A stretch of DNA of 64,000 nt from Seongchinamella unica (GCF_004354085.1 NZ_SMSE01000002.1:806001-870000), one strand, 5' to 3'. Positions 54,101 to 62,959 are shown, counted from the first letter of the stretch. The notes: generated by a model not told the origin, from the letters alone. A program made the numbers and translations.

Positions 54101-54620
54101 GGAGCGGGCCGTTGCCGCCCTCAAGCGGGGCGAGATCCCCGACGTCGACGCCCCCCTGGATGCCGGCACCGAGGTGAACCTGCACATGCCGGCGTTAATC
54201 CCGGAGGACTACCTGCCCGACATCAACAGTCGCCTGGTACTGTACAAGCGCATTGCCGCGGCGGCCGATGATGACCAGTTGCGCGAGCTGCAGGTGGAGA
54301 TGATAGACCGCTTCGGCCTGCTGCCGGAACAGGTCGGCAATCTATTCGAGGTGTCCCGGCTGCGTCTGAAGGCACAATCGCTGGGTCTTCGCACCATTGA
54401 AGCGGGTGCCAGTGGTGGTAGTATCGAGTTCAAGGAGAGCACCCGGGTCAACCCGCTGTCACTGGTCAAGCTGGTGCAGGAAGATCCCCGCTCCTACAGG
54501 CTGGCCGGCGCTACCCGTCTGCGCTTCGAGTCAGACCTTGGCGACAAGGTTCGCCGCCTACAGTTCATAGAGGACCTCCTCAACACCTTTGCCCTGGATG
54601 CCACGGAAGACGCTGCCTGA
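51156..54620 (+). CDS. mfd: Transcription-repair coupling factor Mfd
   Basis: 1154 residues, the usual Mfd length. UvrB-like N-terminal domains (FPDWETLPYDNFSPH), RNA polymerase-interacting CarD-like domain (VVHLEHGVGRYAGL), SF2 translocase with Walker A GDVGFGKT (631-638), IIDEEHRFG and TATPIPRTL, and the C-terminal TRCF domain. It removes stalled RNA polymerase from DNA damage and recruits UvrA. ATG 51156 is chosen over the longer frame from 51096. Its stop overlaps the next start (TGATG). Confidence 0.94.
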   Translation: MFTSLVQATPWPHQSGTRTALGPFYGGADARCIAELADPSRLLVVITADTSAALALERELPFYLDRALEVLAFPDWETLPYDNFSPHQDIVSERLSTLYRLPRCKGGVLIVPVPTLMHRLPPTHYVAGSSLLLEQGQTIELDSFRRNLERNGYRNVETVFEHGEFALRGSLFDIFPMGSTLPYRIDLLDDEVDTLRTFDPETQRTVEKVTAINMLPAREYPLDSSAITRFQMNWWDAFDVDHDSCPTYVEVSAGRSPGGCEYYLPLFFDQCATLFDYLPEDAAVIATGDHHKAAEHFWQEVGSRFQEYGIDPRRPLLPPAKGFLPVEEFYRQLKQFSVLELRHTPDAPVHQKTPVLPPPDLATDQTVTSAAANLARFIGEHHGPVLLCAESAGRREILLESLREQGLAPPIVAGWHQFLASGESFAIATAPLDRGLYFGPGKPTLVCETQLFGNRVAQRRRRRASTEAATANVFRDINELREGVPVVHLEHGVGRYAGLQTLAVDGQEAEFLTLEYARGAKLYVPVASLHLISRYAGSDPDLAPLHTLGSEQWDKARRKASEKANDIAAQLLEVYARREARQGFSFELDAVAYDKFSAAFPFEETPDQEMTIRAVVEDMCSPRVMDRLVCGDVGFGKTEVAMRAAFIASQNRKQVAVLVPTTLLAQQHYSSFCDRFADWPVTVEVVSRFKSSAQMKEVSKRIAAGKVDILVGTHKLLQSDFRFNDLGLLIIDEEHRFGVKQKEAIKALRSEVDILTLTATPIPRTLNMALGGMRDLSIIATPPARRLSIKTFVREHNIALIKEALLRETLRGGQVYYLHNEVKSIEESARKLQELVPGLNVGVAHGQMRETELEQVMSAFYHQRYHILLCTTIIETGIDIPNANTIIIERADKFGLAQLHQLRGRVGRSHHQAYAYLLTPPQSAITADAGKRLEAIEAAGDLGAGYLLATHDLEIRGAGELLGDEQSGQIHSVGFSLYMDMLERAVAALKRGEIPDVDAPLDAGTEVNLHMPALIPEDYLPDINSRLVLYKRIAAAADDDQLRELQVEMIDRFGLLPEQVGNLFEVSRLRLKAQSLGLRTIEAGASGGSIEFKESTRVNPLSLVKLVQEDPRSYRLAGATRLRFESDLGDKVRRLQFIEDLLNTFALDATEDAA

Positions 54621-55663
54621 TGCCAACATTGAAGTCCCTGCCCATCTCATGCCTGGGCCTGTTAGTCGCCTTTATAGCTCCCACTGCGCTCGCCCAGGAG
54701 GAGCGCTGGTACCAGGTCGAGCTGCTGATCTTCAGCCACGAAAGCGGCGCCAACGACGAGCAATGGGAACCGCTACCGGAGTTGGCGTACCCGTCCGCGG
54801 GGCGCTTCCTGGTGTATCCCGAGCAGGTTGCCGCCCGCGCCGGGGAGCACCAGGGCATCAGCGAGGTGGACGAATTCGGTCGCCAGTTCCTGCGCCCTGA
54901 TCCCGAGCAACTGACGGCAACGGAAGACGCCACGCCGGATATTCCTCTGCGAGACGCGCCACTCCCTGTCACCGATGTCACCGATGCGGTGCCTGAAGAC
55001 AGCAGCGAAAACATCGAAACCGACCTGGAGCCGGCCCTGCCCCTCACGCCAACGCCGTTTATCGCCCTGCCCCTGCGCAGCGCCGAGTTCTACGGCAAGG
55101 CTGCCTATATGCAACGCAGCGGTAACTACAAGACCCTGTTCCACGAAACCTGGGTGCAGCCTGTTCGCGAAAAAGGCGATGCCCTGCCCCTGATTATCGA
55201 TCGTTCCGGTGATAGCGGCGACTGGCCGCGGCTGCAGGGCAGCGTCACCCTGCACATCGCGCGCTACCTGCACCTGGAGACCAATCTCTGGCTAAACACG
55301 ACGGGGGGCTACCTGCCCGGCGACTGGCAGATGCCACCGCCGCCGCTGGGACCGGTTTCACTGATTGTCGAAGAGCCGGATCCTGCGTGGGGCGACGACC
55401 CGCTGCCTGAAACCGGGCTGCCGACAGAAGCGGTCGATGAACAAGTGCTGCCCGAGGACGAGGTATTGGTCGAAGAGACCGGACCTGTTTACCCCTGGCG
55501 ACACGCGGTACTGATGCAACAGAGCCGCAAGATGCGCAGCAAGGAAGTTCACTACCTTGACCATCCCCTGCTGGGGGTGGTGATCAAACTCATGCCACTG
55601 GATGAGGAACAACTGCAGGCCATGGCCGATGCCGAGTTTAGCGAGGCAGAGCCCGGGCCCTAG
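54620..55663 (+). CDS. CsiV-family periplasmic protein
   Basis: 347 residues. Signal peptide to about residue 25 (ending PTALAQ), then ERWYQVELLIFSHES, the opening typical of the CsiV family, and a C-terminal segment with RKMRSKEVHYLDHPLLGVVIKL (split: RKMRSKEVHYLDH and PLLGVVIKL). The middle is long, acidic and Pro-rich (about 95-140 and 260-290). CsiV is linked to peptidoglycan in Shewanella; its role here is unknown. It is co-transcribed with mfd and faces the phosphorylase gene tail to tail, overlapping it by 4 bases. Confidence 0.78.
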   Translation: MPTLKSLPISCLGLLVAFIAPTALAQEERWYQVELLIFSHESGANDEQWEPLPELAYPSAGRFLVYPEQVAARAGEHQGISEVDEFGRQFLRPDPEQLTATEDATPDIPLRDAPLPVTDVTDAVPEDSSENIETDLEPALPLTPTPFIALPLRSAEFYGKAAYMQRSGNYKTLFHETWVQPVREKGDALPLIIDRSGDSGDWPRLQGSVTLHIARYLHLETNLWLNTTGGYLPGDWQMPPPPLGPVSLIVEEPDPAWGDDPLPETGLPTEAVDEQVLPEDEVLVEETGPVYPWRHAVLMQQSRKMRSKEVHYLDHPLLGVVIKLMPLDEEQLQAMADAEFSEAEPGP

Positions 55664-56421
55664 GGCCTACCGGGTTGACCCTGGTATGTCGCTGCCAGGG
55701 CTGCCAGCAATTGCCGCACCACCGCTGCCTCCCGTTGCAGGGTAGCGCGCATCGCATCCAGCGTCAGTGGCGCATCATCCAGTCCCGCCGCCGCATTTAC
55801 CACCATACACACACTGGCGTAGGCCAGACCCATTTCGCGGGCGAGTGATGCCTCCGGCATGCCGGTCATTCCCACCAGGTCACAGCCGTCATTCGCCATC
55901 CTGCGTATTTCGGCAGCGGTCTCCAGCCGGGGGCCCTGCTTAACCCCGAGTACGCCTGCCGCTGCGTGAGCTATCGCCTGCCCGCTGGCTATGTCCAGCA
56001 GGCGCTGGCGCAACTCCCGGTCGTAGGGTTCGGTGAAATCGATATGCATCAGCGTGTCGTTTTCACCACTATCGATGGTGTGTTCCCGGCCCCAGGTGTA
56101 GTCAATCAGTTGGTCCGGGATCACCAGCTTGCCGGGACGCATTGCGTCGGTAATCCCTCCAACCGCGTTCACCGCGACAATATCGGTGACCCCCTGGGAG
56201 CGCAGTGCCCAGAGGTTGGCACGGTAATTAATCAGGTGAGGGGGAATCGCTCGTGGGCTGCCGTGACGCTGGAGGAAAAATAGGCGGGTATCGCCCAGGC
56301 GACCTTCCTGGATGAGCCGGGAAGGGTCGCCATAGGGGGTTTCAATCGCGTGATTGTCGACAATTTGCAGGCCGTCCAGTTGGTCGATGCCGGTGCCGCC
56401 GATCACACCCAGCACTTTCAT
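55660..56421 (-). CDS. S-methyl-5'-thioinosine phosphorylase (PNP/MTAP family)
   Basis: 253 residues. Phosphate-binding IGGTGI near the N-terminus (8-13), RHG, VNAVGGI and the substrate loop QGPRLETAAEIRRM (about 162-175), then MTGMPEASLAREM. The loop form QGPRLET rather than EGPRFST is the one I associate with the Pseudomonas methylthioinosine enzyme (PA3004) instead of methylthioadenosine phosphorylase. It salvages purine from polyamine-derived methylthio-nucleosides. Its ATG overlaps the MscS gene stop by 4 bases. Confidence 0.82.
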   Translation of the reverse strand: MKVLGVIGGTGIDQLDGLQIVDNHAIETPYGDPSRLIQEGRLGDTRLFFLQRHGSPRAIPPHLINYRANLWALRSQGVTDIVAVNAVGGITDAMRPGKLVIPDQLIDYTWGREHTIDSGENDTLMHIDFTEPYDRELRQRLLDIASGQAIAHAAAGVLGVKQGPRLETAAEIRRMANDGCDLVGMTGMPEASLAREMGLAYASVCMVVNAAAGLDDAPLTLDAMRATLQREAAVVRQLLAALAATYQGQPGRP

Positions 56422-57521
56422 TGCTTGTCCTCCATGCCCATGTGCAAAATCTGCTCCACCTGCAGGGTGCGCGTGGGGAAAGCAACCTCCGCTCCATTGG
56501 CTTCAATAATGTCGTGAATTTTCAGCATCACGTCCTGTTTGATTTCATGGTATCGAACCCAGTCAGTTGTTTTGGTGAAGGTGTAAACAAAAAAGTCCAG
56601 CGAAGACGGGCCGAAGGCAACGAAGTTAACAATCAGCGTCCGCGACAAATCGATTTCCTCGTGAGTTTTCAGCATGGCCTTTACCTGCTCGACGATGGCA
56701 GCCATCCTGCCGACGTCCTGGTAGCGGATGCCGATGGTCTCGTAAATACGCCGGTTATTCATTCGTGTCGGATTTTCCACCGCGATCTGGCTGAACACGG
56801 CGTTGGGGACATAGAGGGGGCGCTGGTCAAAGGTGCGAATCCGGGTCAGGCGCCAGCCGATGTCTTCGACCGTGCCCTCGATATTGCGATCAGGGGAGCG
56901 GATCCAGTCGCCGGTGGTAAAGGGTCGGTCGAGATAAATACTCAGGCCGCCGAAGAAATTCGCCAGCAAATCCTTGGCCGCGAATCCCACGGCGATGCCA
57001 CCGATGCCGCCAAAGGCGAGCAGGCCGGAAATCGACACTCCCATGCTCTGTAACACACCGAGGCCCGCGGCCACCCAGAGCGTAATACGGAGTAACTGCG
57101 CAATAGCGTGCACCGTTGCCTTGTCGGAAGAGCCGCGATCGCCGAAGTGGGCATCCAGCAGTTCCTGCTCGACCCCGTAAATCAGCCGGTGCAAAAACCA
57201 GGCAATCAATAACACCAGTGCGGTGTCATACACCTGCAGCAAACGCTGCTGGAGCCCGTCGCCGACGGTATAAATGTCCAGCGCAAGATAGCCAACCGCC
57301 ACCCACAGCACCACCCGCACCGGCTTCGCCATGGCGGTTACCACCACGTCGTCCCAGTTGTAGCGATTCTGGCTCACCGCATTGTGCAGGTGTCGCACCA
57401 GCAAACCCAGGGCCATATGGGCAATACATCCGCCTGCCAACAGCACCAGGAGGGCGAACAAGTCCTGCCCCACACCCAGGGCCGCTGCGGCGCCCTCCAG
57501 CGCTTCCATCAACGCGTCCAA
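56418..57521 (-). CDS. MscS-family mechanosensitive channel
   Basis: 367 residues. Four predicted spans in the first 165 residues, the last being the Gly/Ala-rich pore helix (SGLLAFGGIGGIAVGFAAKDLLANFFGG, given as SGLLAFGGIGGIAVGFAA and KDLLANFFGG), then the MscS beta domain (PFTTGDWIRSP, GTVEDIGWRLTRIRTFD) and the alpha/beta C-terminal part. It releases solutes on hypo-osmotic shock, which fits an osmolyte producer. The TTG start at 57521 has GGGGAGG upstream; ATG 57509 is the alternative. Confidence 0.88.
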   Translation of the reverse strand: MDALMEALEGAAAALGVGQDLFALLVLLAGGCIAHMALGLLVRHLHNAVSQNRYNWDDVVVTAMAKPVRVVLWVAVGYLALDIYTVGDGLQQRLLQVYDTALVLLIAWFLHRLIYGVEQELLDAHFGDRGSSDKATVHAIAQLLRITLWVAAGLGVLQSMGVSISGLLAFGGIGGIAVGFAAKDLLANFFGGLSIYLDRPFTTGDWIRSPDRNIEGTVEDIGWRLTRIRTFDQRPLYVPNAVFSQIAVENPTRMNNRRIYETIGIRYQDVGRMAAIVEQVKAMLKTHEEIDLSRTLIVNFVAFGPSSLDFFVYTFTKTTDWVRYHEIKQDVMLKIHDIIEANGAEVAFPTRTLQVEQILHMGMEDKQ

Positions 57522-57608
57522 ACAGCCTCCCCGCGTATCGCCATCGTGAGTTTTTTAGACAAATTTTTCATTTTGGCAATCAAGCTTAGTCCCAAACAGG
57601 TATATAAA

Positions 57609-57655
57609 AACCAGTTGCGATTGAAGTCAACTCTGGGAGTGTAACGCAACTGGTT
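57609..57655. repeat. 11-bp perfect inverted repeat in an AT-rich gap
   Basis: AACCAGTTGCG (57609-57619) and CGCAACTGGTT (57645-57655) are perfect complements with a 25-base spacer. They lie in the AT-rich 57,522-57,795 gap between the divergent MscS and DUF6763 genes. Possible readings: operator for a dimeric regulator, a small RNA hairpin, or a short mobile repeat. There is no flanking target duplication and no T-run after it. Confidence 0.5.
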
Positions 57656-57795
57656 GATCTGTTTTGAAAAGAAACTGAAACTAATCAAAGGTAATTTCGC
57701 AGGATTCGTTTATAGCATTTTCACATAATGGACAGGCGGTGACAGCGTGATATGTTGGTTTGCCGCACCACCGAAAATGTCTGAGGACAGACACC

Positions 57796-58113
57796 ATGAA
57801 AATGCTTAGCCCCGTGATAGGAGGTTGGTACAAGGACCTGCAAACCCATGCCCTGTTTGAAGTCGTCGACTGGGATCCGACCACACTGAGCATCGAAATC
57901 CAGTTCCTGGACGGCGAAGTGGCCGAATACGACCTGGACGCCTGGCGGGAAATGCTGTTGCAGCAGGCGCAGGCCCCCGAAGACTGGCGCACCGCGTTCG
58001 AACTGGACGACGAAGACATGCTCGACCCGGACCTGCCCATGCACCCTGAAGACTGGACCAACCCGATCAATTCCATCGAGCCGGACGCCATGTACGGAGT
58101 TGAAGACCTCTAA
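57796..58113 (+). CDS. Conserved hypothetical protein, DUF6763-like
   Basis: 105 residues, strongly acidic, beginning MKMLSPVIGGWYKD and containing FEVVDWDPTTLSIEIQFLDG (20 residues, beta-rich) and YDLDAWREML. I associate this with the DUF6763 group of small gammaproteobacterial proteins, often near lexA or RNA-modification genes; function unknown. ATG 57796 has GAGGA eight bases upstream. lexA follows on the same strand after 144 bases. Confidence 0.65.
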   Translation: MKMLSPVIGGWYKDLQTHALFEVVDWDPTTLSIEIQFLDGEVAEYDLDAWREMLLQQAQAPEDWRTAFELDDEDMLDPDLPMHPEDWTNPINSIEPDAMYGVEDL

Positions 58114-58211
58114 GCCCCGCGCCCAGCTCCGCGAAACTGCCGTGGCGGCCTCCATACCGCAGTCCCCCACTGTGCCCGCCACACGCCCACCGTTGTTTTT
58201 ACCGCAGATAC

Positions 58212-58246
58212 CTGTATATAATCACAGCCACTGTACAAATAAACAG
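58212..58246 (+). promoter_or_regulatory. Two LexA (SOS) boxes before lexA
   Basis: Both fit CTG-N10-CAG: box 1 at 58212-58227 (CTGTATATAATCACAG) and box 2 at 58231-58246 (CTGTACAAATAAACAG), with starts 19 bp apart. They end 12 bases before the lexA ATG and show that LexA controls its own gene. Confidence 0.88.
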
Positions 58247-58257
58247 ATGGGGCGCAC

Positions 58258-58860
58258 ATGGAAAAGCTCACCAACCGGCAGCAACAGGTGCTGGACATTA
58301 TCCGCCACCACATAGACCACACGGGTTACCCACCGACCCGGGCCGACATCGCCCGGGAACTGGGCTTTAAATCGGCCAATGCTGCCGAGGAACACCTCAA
58401 GGCGCTGGCCCGCAAGGGCGCTATCGAGATCATTCCCGGTGCCTCGCGAGGCATCAAACTCCCCGATTCAGCCGGCATTCCCATCGTCGGCCGCGTGGCC
58501 GCCGGTAATCCGGTGCTGGCAGAGGAGAACATCGAGGATTACTGCGATCTGCCGCCGGAATTTTTCAAGCCCCGGGCGGACTACTTCCTGCGCGTCACCG
58601 GCGACAGCATGATCGATATCGGCATATTCGATGGCGATCTGCTGGCGGTACACGCCACGCCGGAGGCCAACAACGGCGATGTGGTGGTCGCCCGCATCGA
58701 GGACGAAGTCACCGTCAAGCGCCTGCACAAGGGCGCTGACAAGCACCTGCTGGAGTTGCTGCCGGAAAACCCCGATTACCAGCCGATCAAGGTGGATCTG
58801 CGGGAGCAGGTGTTCGCCATTGAGGGACTCAGCGTGGGTGTGCTGCGCCGGGGCACCTGA
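58258..58860 (+). CDS. lexA: LexA repressor of the SOS response
   Basis: 200 residues. Winged-helix DNA-binding domain at 1-65 ([21 protein letters not shown] gives the recognition helix, split as [11 protein letters not shown] and [10 protein letters not shown]), self-cleavage site Ala82-Gly83 in VAAGNP, catalytic Ser117 (GDSM) and Lys154 (VTVKRL). RecA filaments trigger self-cleavage. Two SOS boxes lie in its own promoter. No sulA-like gene follows in the 108-base gap; the next gene converges. Confidence 0.95.
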   Translation: MEKLTNRQQQVLDIIRHHIDHTGYPPTRADIARELGFKSANAAEEHLKALARKGAIEIIPGASRGIKLPDSAGIPIVGRVAAGNPVLAEENIEDYCDLPPEFFKPRADYFLRVTGDSMIDIGIFDGDLLAVHATPEANNGDVVVARIEDEVTVKRLHKGADKHLLELLPENPDYQPIKVDLREQVFAIEGLSVGVLRRGT

Positions 58861-58968
58861 GCCAGTGCCAGGTTTCCAAGCGGTGCCGGGTTTGACAGTG
58901 CGCCGTGGGCGTCTGTGGGGAGCCGGTATCCAGCCTCGCTGACCGGCGATTGAAAGTTGTGACCGCGG

Positions 58969-59217
58969 TCAGTGCAGGACGCGGGGCGCCTCGACAGAGG
59001 ACTCGATTTCCATCTCGCCCTGCTCGGCCATTTCAGCCGCTGCCTGTATGCCAGCCTGTATCATCACCTTGGCGACTTCCAGACTGTTGTCCATCATGTA
59101 AACGCGCGATTCTTCGGAGAACTGTATGGTTACGAGGGGTTCGGAGTCATCGTCAGCGCGTTGCAGTACGATTTCGCCGTCGCCCAGGTCAACGATCTCC
59201 AGTAAGGATGCAGACAC
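58969..59217 (-). CDS. Small conserved hypothetical protein
   Basis: 82 residues, acidic. The first half is beta-rich (LLEIVDLGDGEIVLQRADD and PLVTIQFSEESRVYM), and the second half is one helix (LEVAKVMIQAGIQAAAEMAEQ). I do not recognise a named family, though the look is that of a small protein conserved in this group of marine gammaproteobacteria. It converges with lexA; a GACCGCGGTC palindrome overlaps its 3' end (58961-58970). Confidence 0.6.
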   Translation of the reverse strand: MSASLLEIVDLGDGEIVLQRADDDSEPLVTIQFSEESRVYMMDNSLEVAKVMIQAGIQAAAEMAEQGEMEIESSVEAPRVLH

Positions 59218-59341
59218 TCAATAAACCTCTCTTTGTGGAAACTGCACGATCATTCTAACAGTCGGGGATTAAGCCCGATAGCACTTATTTTTAGCCTCCG
59301 GCGACCGGGTACGCACCGGAGGTATCCCGCACGTCATGCGC

Positions 59342-59854
59342 TTACTGCAAGCGGAGCGAGGTCCCGCCACTGGTTACCACACCGGCGCTGTCGGCGAGTT
59401 CCACCAGTCGATACCAGGCATTGCGCGTGAACAGGGCAGTCAGCCCGTGCCACAGCCTTACCGCCGCCACGTTATCGATATCAGGATCAAGGAACAGTGG
59501 GTGCTCCTCGCCAACGGTGATCGACTTCCCGGTATTCAAGGTCAACTGCAGCGCATCACCCTGCCGCTCCACATCGGTAACGACCAGGGCGTGAGCGTCC
59601 ACCTGCACGCGCCATTTCTCGCCTGGGGTGACCAGATAGTACTCGCCGTCTTCCTCGCGCCGCAGGATACTGGCGAACAGGTTGCGCAGGGCCTCCCGGC
59701 GGATGGGGTCACCGTCGTGGTACCAGGTACCGTCACGGGTGATGCGAATGGGAATATCGCCGGAGAGTTGCGGGTCCCAGAGGTGTAGCGGCGGGCTGTC
59801 GAAATTACGCCCTTTGCCGACCTGGTCGGCGATAGAATCAAGTTTGTCTGTCAT
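59342..59854 (-). CDS. DUF1285 protein
   Basis: 170 residues with the DUF1285 layout: PPLHLWDPQLSGDIPIRITR near residues 21-40, GTWYHDGDPIRREALRNLFASIL split around the WYHDG motif, REEDGEYYLVTPGEKWRV, and a C-terminal beta part. Function unknown. It lies 23 bases downstream of the phosphoglycerate dehydrogenase gene on the same strand, so the two are probably co-transcribed. After its stop a 7-bp inverted repeat (59295-59301/59316-59322) is seen without a clear T-run. Confidence 0.78.
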   Translation of the reverse strand: MTDKLDSIADQVGKGRNFDSPPLHLWDPQLSGDIPIRITRDGTWYHDGDPIRREALRNLFASILRREEDGEYYLVTPGEKWRVQVDAHALVVTDVERQGDALQLTLNTGKSITVGEEHPLFLDPDIDNVAAVRLWHGLTALFTRNAWYRLVELADSAGVVTSGGTSLRLQ

Positions 59855-59877
59855 CTACCGCCTCCCGAAGCGAGTGG

Positions 59878-61062
59878 TCAGGCGCAGTCGCCTATCATGC
59901 GAACGTTGATCACGCCCTCCAGGGCGCGCATCTTGCCCAGGACCTCCTCCGTGGTGTGGCCCTCGACATCGATCAGATTATAGGCGATATCATCGCGACT
60001 CTTGTTGAGCATGTCGATCACGTTGATGTTTTCATCGGCCAGAATCGACAGCACACTGCCGAGAATCTTGGGCACATTCTCGTTGGTCACGGACAGGCGG
60101 CAACCGGTCACGCGCTCCAGCACCAGGGTGGGGAAATTCACCGAGTTGCGAATGTTGCCGTTCTCCAGGAAATCCTTGAGCTGGTTGGCAGCCATAATCG
60201 CGCAGTTGTCCTCGGCTTCATCCGTGCTGGCCCCGATGTGAGGCATCAGGATGACATCGTCGCGACCAATGAGTGGCGGCGAGGGGAAATCAGCGATGTA
60301 TTTGCGCAGCTTGCCTTCGTCCAGTGCAGCCACCAGGGCATCTTCGTCAACGATCTCCTGGCGCGCAAAATTCAACAGGCAGGTGCCCTCCTTCACTGCG
60401 GACAGCAACTCCTGGTTGATCAGGCCACGAGTGGAGTCGAGTACCGGCAGGTGGAGCGATATGTAGTCACAGCGGGCAAACAGCGCGGACAGCGTATCTG
60501 CCCTGCGCACCTCGCTGGACAGTCGCCAGGCAGCTTCCACCGACAGCGCCGGGTCGTAACCCACCACATCCATACCCATGGTCAGGGCCATCTCCGCTAC
60601 CATGGAGCCAATCGCGCCAAGCCCGACCACACCCAGCGTCTTGCCGACGAGCTCAGACCCCTTGAACTGTTTCTTCTGCGCTTCAAGGGTCTTGTTCATC
60701 TCGGCCTTATCGTCCATGGCCGCGAGCGTATCGACGTATTGAATTCCCTCGACGATACCGCGGGAACCCAGCAGCATGCCGGCAGCGACAAGCTCCTTGA
60801 CCGCGTTGGCGTTGGCGCCGGGGGAGTTAAAGACTGGAATTCCGCGCCTGCTGCACTCGGCGACAGGGATGTTGTTAACACCCGCGCCGGCCCTGGCTAT
60901 GGCGAGAACGGTGTCCGCAATATCCTCCGGCTTCAGTTTATGGCTGCGCAGCAGGATAGCATCGGGATGGGAAAACTCGCTGGCGATTTCATAACAGTCG
61001 CGAGGCAATCGCTCCAGTCCTTTCACGGAGATCTGATTCAGTGTCAGTATCTGTCTGGCCAT
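59878..61062 (-). CDS. serA: D-3-phosphoglycerate dehydrogenase with C-terminal ACT domain
   Basis: 394 residues. Substrate-binding ARAGAGVNNIP (56-66), Rossmann motif GVVGLGAIGSM (about 144-154), catalytic Arg/Glu/His region with LNFARQEIVDEDAL and LMPHIGASTDEAE, then an ACT domain (about 320-394). It oxidises 3-phosphoglycerate in serine synthesis; the ACT domain suggests feedback control by serine. The motif LNFARQEIVDE differs from the common NTARG form of E. coli SerA but fits the shorter SerA subgroup. The gap from ppiD is 16 bases. Confidence 0.85.
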   Translation of the reverse strand: MARQILTLNQISVKGLERLPRDCYEIASEFSHPDAILLRSHKLKPEDIADTVLAIARAGAGVNNIPVAECSRRGIPVFNSPGANANAVKELVAAGMLLGSRGIVEGIQYVDTLAAMDDKAEMNKTLEAQKKQFKGSELVGKTLGVVGLGAIGSMVAEMALTMGMDVVGYDPALSVEAAWRLSSEVRRADTLSALFARCDYISLHLPVLDSTRGLINQELLSAVKEGTCLLNFARQEIVDEDALVAALDEGKLRKYIADFPSPPLIGRDDVILMPHIGASTDEAEDNCAIMAANQLKDFLENGNIRNSVNFPTLVLERVTGCRLSVTNENVPKILGSVLSILADENINVIDMLNKSRDDIAYNLIDVEGHTTEEVLGKMRALEGVINVRMIGDCA

Positions 61063-61078
61063 CTTTATTTCAAACCCT

Positions 61079-62959
61079 TCACAGTACGTTGATATCAGCA
61101 GATTCGCGCAAACCCTGCCGATATTCGTTGTCGATCAACTGGCCGTATTCAGCGCCCACCATTTGCTGCAGAGCGCGGCGTTCGTTCTCGGCCAGATCGC
61201 TCAGTGAACCGGGGCTGACACGGGCGATCTCGTACACCAGTGCATCGCCGCTTGCGCTCACCACGTAATCCACCACCGATTCACCCTCCGCGGGCGGGGC
61301 CAGTAAGAATGCACTGGCCAGAATTTCACCGGGCACCATGTTGTTGCCACGGTCTGCGCCAAGCTCAACCTGCCATTCATAGCCCGATGACTTGGCAAAG
61401 GCCTCGACACTTTCGCCCGCACGCAGGCTCCTGGCCGCGGCGACCGCCGCCGCTTCGACCGCAGCGCGTGCACGCTCATCGGTAATACGCGCGACAATTT
61501 CTTCCTCTACGGCTGGCAGCGGCAGGACTTCCGCCGGGTGATGCGCCCTCACGCTGACCACGACCCAGTGATCGGGGCTGAGCTCAATAACATCACTGTT
61601 ATGCCCGGCGTTGAGAACGTCTTCAGAAAACGCGGCGGCCAGCAGACCGGGTTCGGCAAACAGTCCTTGCTGGTGGTTCCTGCTGACCTTGTCACTGCGC
61701 TTCACTTCCAGGGACAGTTCTCCGGCCGGCGCGTCCAGGTTTTCGGCATTAAATGCCAGGTCCTTCAAGGTTTCCACGGTGAGCAGCAGTTCCACCCGGG
61801 CCTCGGCCATAGCCAGCTGCTCTTCCAGTTGTGGCCGCATCTCTTCCAGTGGTGGGGGTTCTCCCTCGCGACGCTCAGTGACCTTGATGATATGGACACC
61901 CGCTTCAGTCTCTACCGGCTCGGAGACCGCATTCACGTCCAGCTCTGCTATCGCCTGTTCCATTTCGGCCGGGAATGCCTCACCGGCTGTATATCCCAGG
62001 TCACCCCCAAACGCAGAGGAGCCGATGTCATCGGATGACTCGCTCGCCACCTCGGCGAAATCAAGCCCGGAGGCCAGCCGGGACTGGGCATCGGCAATGC
62101 GCTGCGCGAATGCCTCGTCACTTTCATCACCGCCCTGTTCGAACAGGATATGGGAAACCCTGGTCTCGGTCTGGTACTGACCATTGACGATTTCTTCCCG
62201 ATAAGCGTCAACGATCGCCTGTTCTTCAACCGGGGCCCTGAAATCTTCCGACCGCAGTTCGATGTAATCCAGTTCGACGGCCTCCTCCGACAGAAACTCC
62301 TCCGAATGCTCGGCATAATACGCCTCGATATCTTCAGGGCTGACCTCAATTGCACTGGCGAAACGCTCCAGCGGGATCGTCAGGTAGCGCAGATCACGCT
62401 GCTCGCCCACGATTCGGGCATTCAATTCCAGTTCGGCGGGCGTGGCAAACTCGCTGCCCGCCAGGCCCGAGCGGGACTGTCCCAGGGTCATATCTTCTAC
62501 CATGACCTGTTTAAAGGAGTTGGGGGTATATCCGGCCTCACCCAGTCGCGCCCGGTACATTTCCGGCGAGAACTGGCCATCCAGCTGAAACTGCTCCATG
62601 GAGGCGACCACCGCGCCCACCTGGGAACCTGACACGGCCAGATCCATCTCGCTGGCTGACTGCAACAGCAGCTTGCGCTGGATCAGCGACTGCATTGCCT
62701 GCTGGGAGAGTAACTGGTCGTCCAGCATGCTGGGGTCAATATTGTCGCCCATCATGGCAATCAGCTGGCGCTTCTGGTTGTCGATCGCCTGCTGCAGTTC
62801 CAACGGGCTGATCTGCTCGCCATTCACCTCGGCGACGGAGCTGTTGCCACCACCCAGCAAAATGGATTCGAGCCCAAAGCCGGCAAAGGCCAGAATAATG
62901 ATGCCGACGATTATCTTCGCCAGTGTTCCCTGTGAGTTTTTGCGTATGTCTTGGAGCAT
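61079..62959 (-). CDS. ppiD: Periplasmic folding chaperone/isomerase PpiD
   Basis: 626 residues. One N-terminal membrane anchor (about 15-37, KIIVGIIILAFAGFGLESIL), then a SurA-like N domain (VAEVNGEQISPLELQQAID), a central parvulin domain (about 255-370: VSHILFEQGGDESDEAF, ASESSDDIGSSAFGGDLGY) and a helical/beta C-terminal region. It assists outer-membrane protein folding at the inner membrane. ATG 62959 (MLQDIRKN) is the standard N-terminus. The order lon-hupB-ppiD is conserved. Confidence 0.92.
   Translation of the reverse strand: MLQDIRKNSQGTLAKIIVGIIILAFAGFGLESILLGGGNSSVAEVNGEQISPLELQQAIDNQKRQLIAMMGDNIDPSMLDDQLLSQQAMQSLIQRKLLLQSASEMDLAVSGSQVGAVVASMEQFQLDGQFSPEMYRARLGEAGYTPNSFKQVMVEDMTLGQSRSGLAGSEFATPAELELNARIVGEQRDLRYLTIPLERFASAIEVSPEDIEAYYAEHSEEFLSEEAVELDYIELRSEDFRAPVEEQAIVDAYREEIVNGQYQTETRVSHILFEQGGDESDEAFAQRIADAQSRLASGLDFAEVASESSDDIGSSAFGGDLGYTAGEAFPAEMEQAIAELDVNAVSEPVETEAGVHIIKVTERREGEPPPLEEMRPQLEEQLAMAEARVELLLTVETLKDLAFNAENLDAPAGELSLEVKRSDKVSRNHQQGLFAEPGLLAAAFSEDVLNAGHNSDVIELSPDHWVVVSVRAHHPAEVLPLPAVEEEIVARITDERARAAVEAAAVAAARSLRAGESVEAFAKSSGYEWQVELGADRGNNMVPGEILASAFLLAPPAEGESVVDYVVSASGDALVYEIARVSPGSLSDLAENERRALQQMVGAEYGQLIDNEYRQGLRESADINVL

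Noticed and set aside
59295-59322. Hairpin after the DUF1285 gene as a terminator
   Set aside because: The stem is clear but no T-run follows on the minus strand.
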